Part shown: positions 4,465 to 6,122 of the stretch, piece after piece
Layout of the letters: every line of letters begins with the position of its first letter
Numbering within the stretch: position 1 is the stretch's first letter
Origin: JBKJZO01 sp046715235
GTDB lineage: Bacteria > Actinomycetota > Actinomycetes > BP-191
Reading direction: 5' to 3'
Length of the DNA: 6,122 bases
NCBI GenBank assembly: GCA_046715235.1
Contig: JBKJZO010000161.1
Coordinates: forward strand, 1-6,122
Notes under the pieces: generated by a model
Databases searched by the model: none
What the model saw: the letters and a program-made list of their open reading frames with translations, nothing else
Told to the model about the DNA's origin: nothing
Made by a program: the position numbers and the translations under genes

Positions 4465-5847
4465 ATGAACTGGTCTCGGCTTGTCGGCACGGCTGCGATG
4501 GTGTCGGTTTTCCTGCCCGGCGCGACCGCGCATTCGAGCACGCCGACACGCGCGGCAGCAGCCGCGGCAAGCAACGGCACATTGCGGGGAAGCGTCGCGG
4601 TGGTGTTGCGACCGTCAGTGGGCGCGGTCGCGAAGGTTCAGGCGATCAACGCGAGCGACGGGACGACGGCCGCCTCCGGTTCGGTAGCCGCAACGGGCAG
4701 CTTCAGCCTCAGCGTTCCACCAGGGATCTACCTCGTGGTCGTCGAGAAGATCAGCCGGCGAGCCGCACCGGTAAGAGGATTCGGCCGGCTTGCGCGCGTG
4801 CAGCTCGGCCGGATCTCAGTTGTCCCGACGATCAATCCAGGGAGTGCGGTCCCGCGCGCACCAAGCAGCCGGACCTCACTGCGTGCGACGGGCCGATCGG
4901 CTCATTCCATCTCTTCTGCCGCGCGGAGTCAGTTAGCTGCCGCGCCGTCAGGCCTCCCGGCGGTCGCGGTCAAGTACTTTCCGGCGACCGGGCCCCACGC
5001 GTTTCTCGGCAAGGGCCTGCCCGACATGTTGATGATGGATCTTGGCGGCAGCAAATGCTACAGGCAGGTCGAATGGGCGCGGCGCGATCTAGTGCTCGCG
5101 GAGATCAGGCTCCAGCAGAGCAGTTTCGTTGACCCGTCGACCCGCGTCACGTCGCGGCTCGTCCAGCCGGACTTCTTCGTCGAGGGTTCGATGACGACGA
5201 CGCCGACGTCCCAGACGTGGGACATCCGGGTCCGTGAGATCGCGACCGGCCGGATCATCAGCTCCGACAGACGCAGGACAGGAGCGGACTTCTTCCAAGC
5301 CGAGGCGGCGCTTGCGAAGAAGCTGCGCACGGACCTCGACAAGGAGCTGTGCCTACCCGCTCGCTTCACGGGGAGCTTCTCGACGACGATCACGTCCGCC
5401 GAGGGCACCGTCACGTACAACGGCTCCGTCACGTTCGTGCGCCGCAGTGGCCAGTCCCGCGCACAAACCACCGACGTCATCTACGACTTCCAGCGTGCCG
5501 ACTACACGGCGACGGCCAACTTCACCGCGTTCGGCTGCTCCGGGACGGCCACGTCCTCGATGTCGGTGGGGGGGGATTCGTTGCACCAGAGTGGGCTGTT
5601 TCTCGCGCCGCGCACCACACCACGCAAGGGACGCGCGTACCGGCTCGGCATGCGGCTGCTGGTTCCCGCGGAGAACCTCACGATGGTCTGCCCGTCCGCT
5701 CCGTCGATCGTCACGCAATGGTCTCCGAGCGCGTCGATCAACGACGGCACCCTGACCACGTTCTACGCGCAGGGCATGCGGCTGAACGGAACCAACAACC
5801 TGCCGGCGGGCTACTCCAGCAGCTGGGACCTCACGGGGAGCGGGTAG
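4465..5847 (+). CDS. Secreted protein with carboxypeptidase-regulatory-like and CsgG-like domains
   Basis: Encodes 460 residues. Residues 1-22 (MNWSRLVGTAAMVSVFLPGA, TA) are a plausible Sec signal peptide without a lipobox Cys. Residues 39-94 (GTLRGSVAVV; GSFSLSVPPGIYLVVV) look like a carboxypeptidase-regulatory-like beta-sandwich. A low-complexity Ser/Ala/Arg linker runs from about 121 to 163. Residues 165-296 resemble a CsgG-type domain: AVAVKYFPATG, GKGLPDMLMMDLGGSKCYRQ, VLAEIRLQQSSFVDPSTRV, QPDFFVEGSMTT, IRVREIATGRIISSDRR and FFQAEAALAKKLRTDL follow the family order (activator-type strand, L.dmL...L, LQQSGxVD, AdyxvxGsxt, vet GeiI, AekLakdL). CsgG itself is an outer-membrane curli secretion lipoprotein; here, in a probable monoderm, a secretion-pore role is unlikely. 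Residues 298-460 are a beta-rich, unrecognised domain with C358 and C409. Shine-Dalgarno GAGGGGGG precedes the ATG. The role is unknown; the CsgG-like call rests on pattern recognition only. Confidence 0.72.
   Translation: MNWSRLVGTAAMVSVFLPGATAHSSTPTRAAAAAASNGTLRGSVAVVLRPSVGAVAKVQAINASDGTTAASGSVAATGSFSLSVPPGIYLVVVEKISRRAAPVRGFGRLARVQLGRISVVPTINPGSAVPRAPSSRTSLRATGRSAHSISSAARSQLAAAPSGLPAVAVKYFPATGPHAFLGKGLPDMLMMDLGGSKCYRQVEWARRDLVLAEIRLQQSSFVDPSTRVTSRLVQPDFFVEGSMTTTPTSQTWDIRVREIATGRIISSDRRRTGADFFQAEAALAKKLRTDLDKELCLPARFTGSFSTTITSAEGTVTYNGSVTFVRRSGQSRAQTTDVIYDFQRADYTATANFTAFGCSGTATSSMSVGGDSLHQSGLFLAPRTTPRKGRAYRLGMRLLVPAENLTMVCPSAPSIVTQWSPSASINDGTLTTFYAQGMRLNGTNNLPAGYSSSWDLTGSG
5568..5575 (+). 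repeat. G8 homopolymer inside the CsgG-like gene
   Basis: Eight consecutive G in codons for Val-Gly-Gly-Asp near residues 368-371. The frame is intact on both sides. Such a run can slip in replication or be miscounted in sequencing; a one-base change here would alter the last quarter of the protein. Confidence 0.85.
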
Positions 5848-6122
5848 CACCGACCCGAGCCGGTCGCGTGGCGCCGACGTCGTCCAGCAGACGAACCACC
5901 GAGGGAGCGGCAGCGCCGAGGCTCGTTCGCAGTTCGCAGCCGGGCGCGAAGCGCAGCACTGACACGCCTGATGCCGCCGGCGGAGCAGCAGCCGGTACGC
6001 CGACGCGCACGGCTAGCTCCGACGCTATGACGCGCGCACCCGCGAGGACCGCCGGACCAGACCAGCCGTCGGGAGCACCGGGCCCCCAGGCATGGTGTTG
6101 GCGGAGCAGAGCTGCGCCGTCC
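5831..6122 (-). CDS. C-terminal part of an unrecognised protein, 5' truncated by window edge
   Basis: A minus-strand frame is open from the right edge to a TGA at 5831-5833, giving 96 visible C-terminal residues: AALLRQHHAWGPGAPDGW, then SGPAVLAGARVIASELAVRV, then an Ala/Pro-rich stretch, then VSVLRFAPGCELRTSLG and APSVVRLLDDVGATRPARVG. Of the three minus-strand frames, one is closed by a stop within the first 100 bases and another is Arg-rich and shadow-like, while this one has balanced composition and a largely G/C third position. I recognise no family motif. Its last 17 bases overlap the 3' end of the CsgG-like gene tail to tail. The start lies outside the window, so size and function are unknown; it may be the downstream end of an operon read toward this point. 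Confidence 0.5.
   Translation of the reverse strand, partial: DGAALLRQHHAWGPGAPDGWSGPAVLAGARVIASELAVRVGVPAAAPPAASGVSVLRFAPGCELRTSLGAAAPSVVRLLDDVGATRPARVGATRSP

Noticed and set aside
5851..5866. CGACC / GGTCG five-base dyad after the CsgG-like gene as a terminator
   Set aside because: Short stem, no U-run, and it lies inside the likely minus-strand coding frame.

Overview
This 6.1 kb window is very GC-rich, with coding frames biased to G or C at third positions. It carries a predicted F420-type luciferase-like oxidoreductase, a polyprenyl diphosphate synthase with a CYWGWRGAG stretch, and a YbaK protein of a type I associate with actinobacteria. Together these point to a chromosomal segment of a high-GC Actinomycetota species; the genus cannot be read from the sequence. 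I see no insertion sequence, phage gene, tRNA, rRNA or CRISPR array.

Layout, left to right. (1) 1-542, minus: N-terminal part of a polyprenyl diphosphate synthase running off the left edge. (2) 543-723: divergent intergenic region holding a long imperfect inverted repeat (613-685). (3) 724-1128, plus: a TerB-like protein, followed by a GC-rich hairpin pair. (4) 1301-2698, minus: a two-gene operon, a YbaK/ProX-type aminoacyl-tRNA deacylase-like protein followed 9 nt later by an LLM-class oxidoreductase. (5) 2810-3475, plus: a membrane-anchored protein with an HExxH zinc-metallopeptidase motif. (6) 3489-4060, minus: an intact VapBC toxin-antitoxin pair with a 4-nt gene overlap and a palindrome upstream. 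(7) 4061-4464: mostly non-coding, with one doubtful 63-codon ORF. (8) 4465-5847, plus: a secreted 460-residue protein with an N-terminal carboxypeptidase-regulatory-like fold, a central CsgG-like domain and an unrecognised C-terminal beta-rich domain. (9) 5831-6122, minus: the C-terminal end of an unrecognised protein overlapping the previous gene tail to tail.

The genes do not form one pathway. The window looks like core chromosome in small independent units. The least ordinary items are the secreted CsgG-like protein, the HExxH membrane protein, and the long hairpin between the divergent polyprenyl synthase and TerB genes. I did not find convincing evidence of a new multi-gene system.
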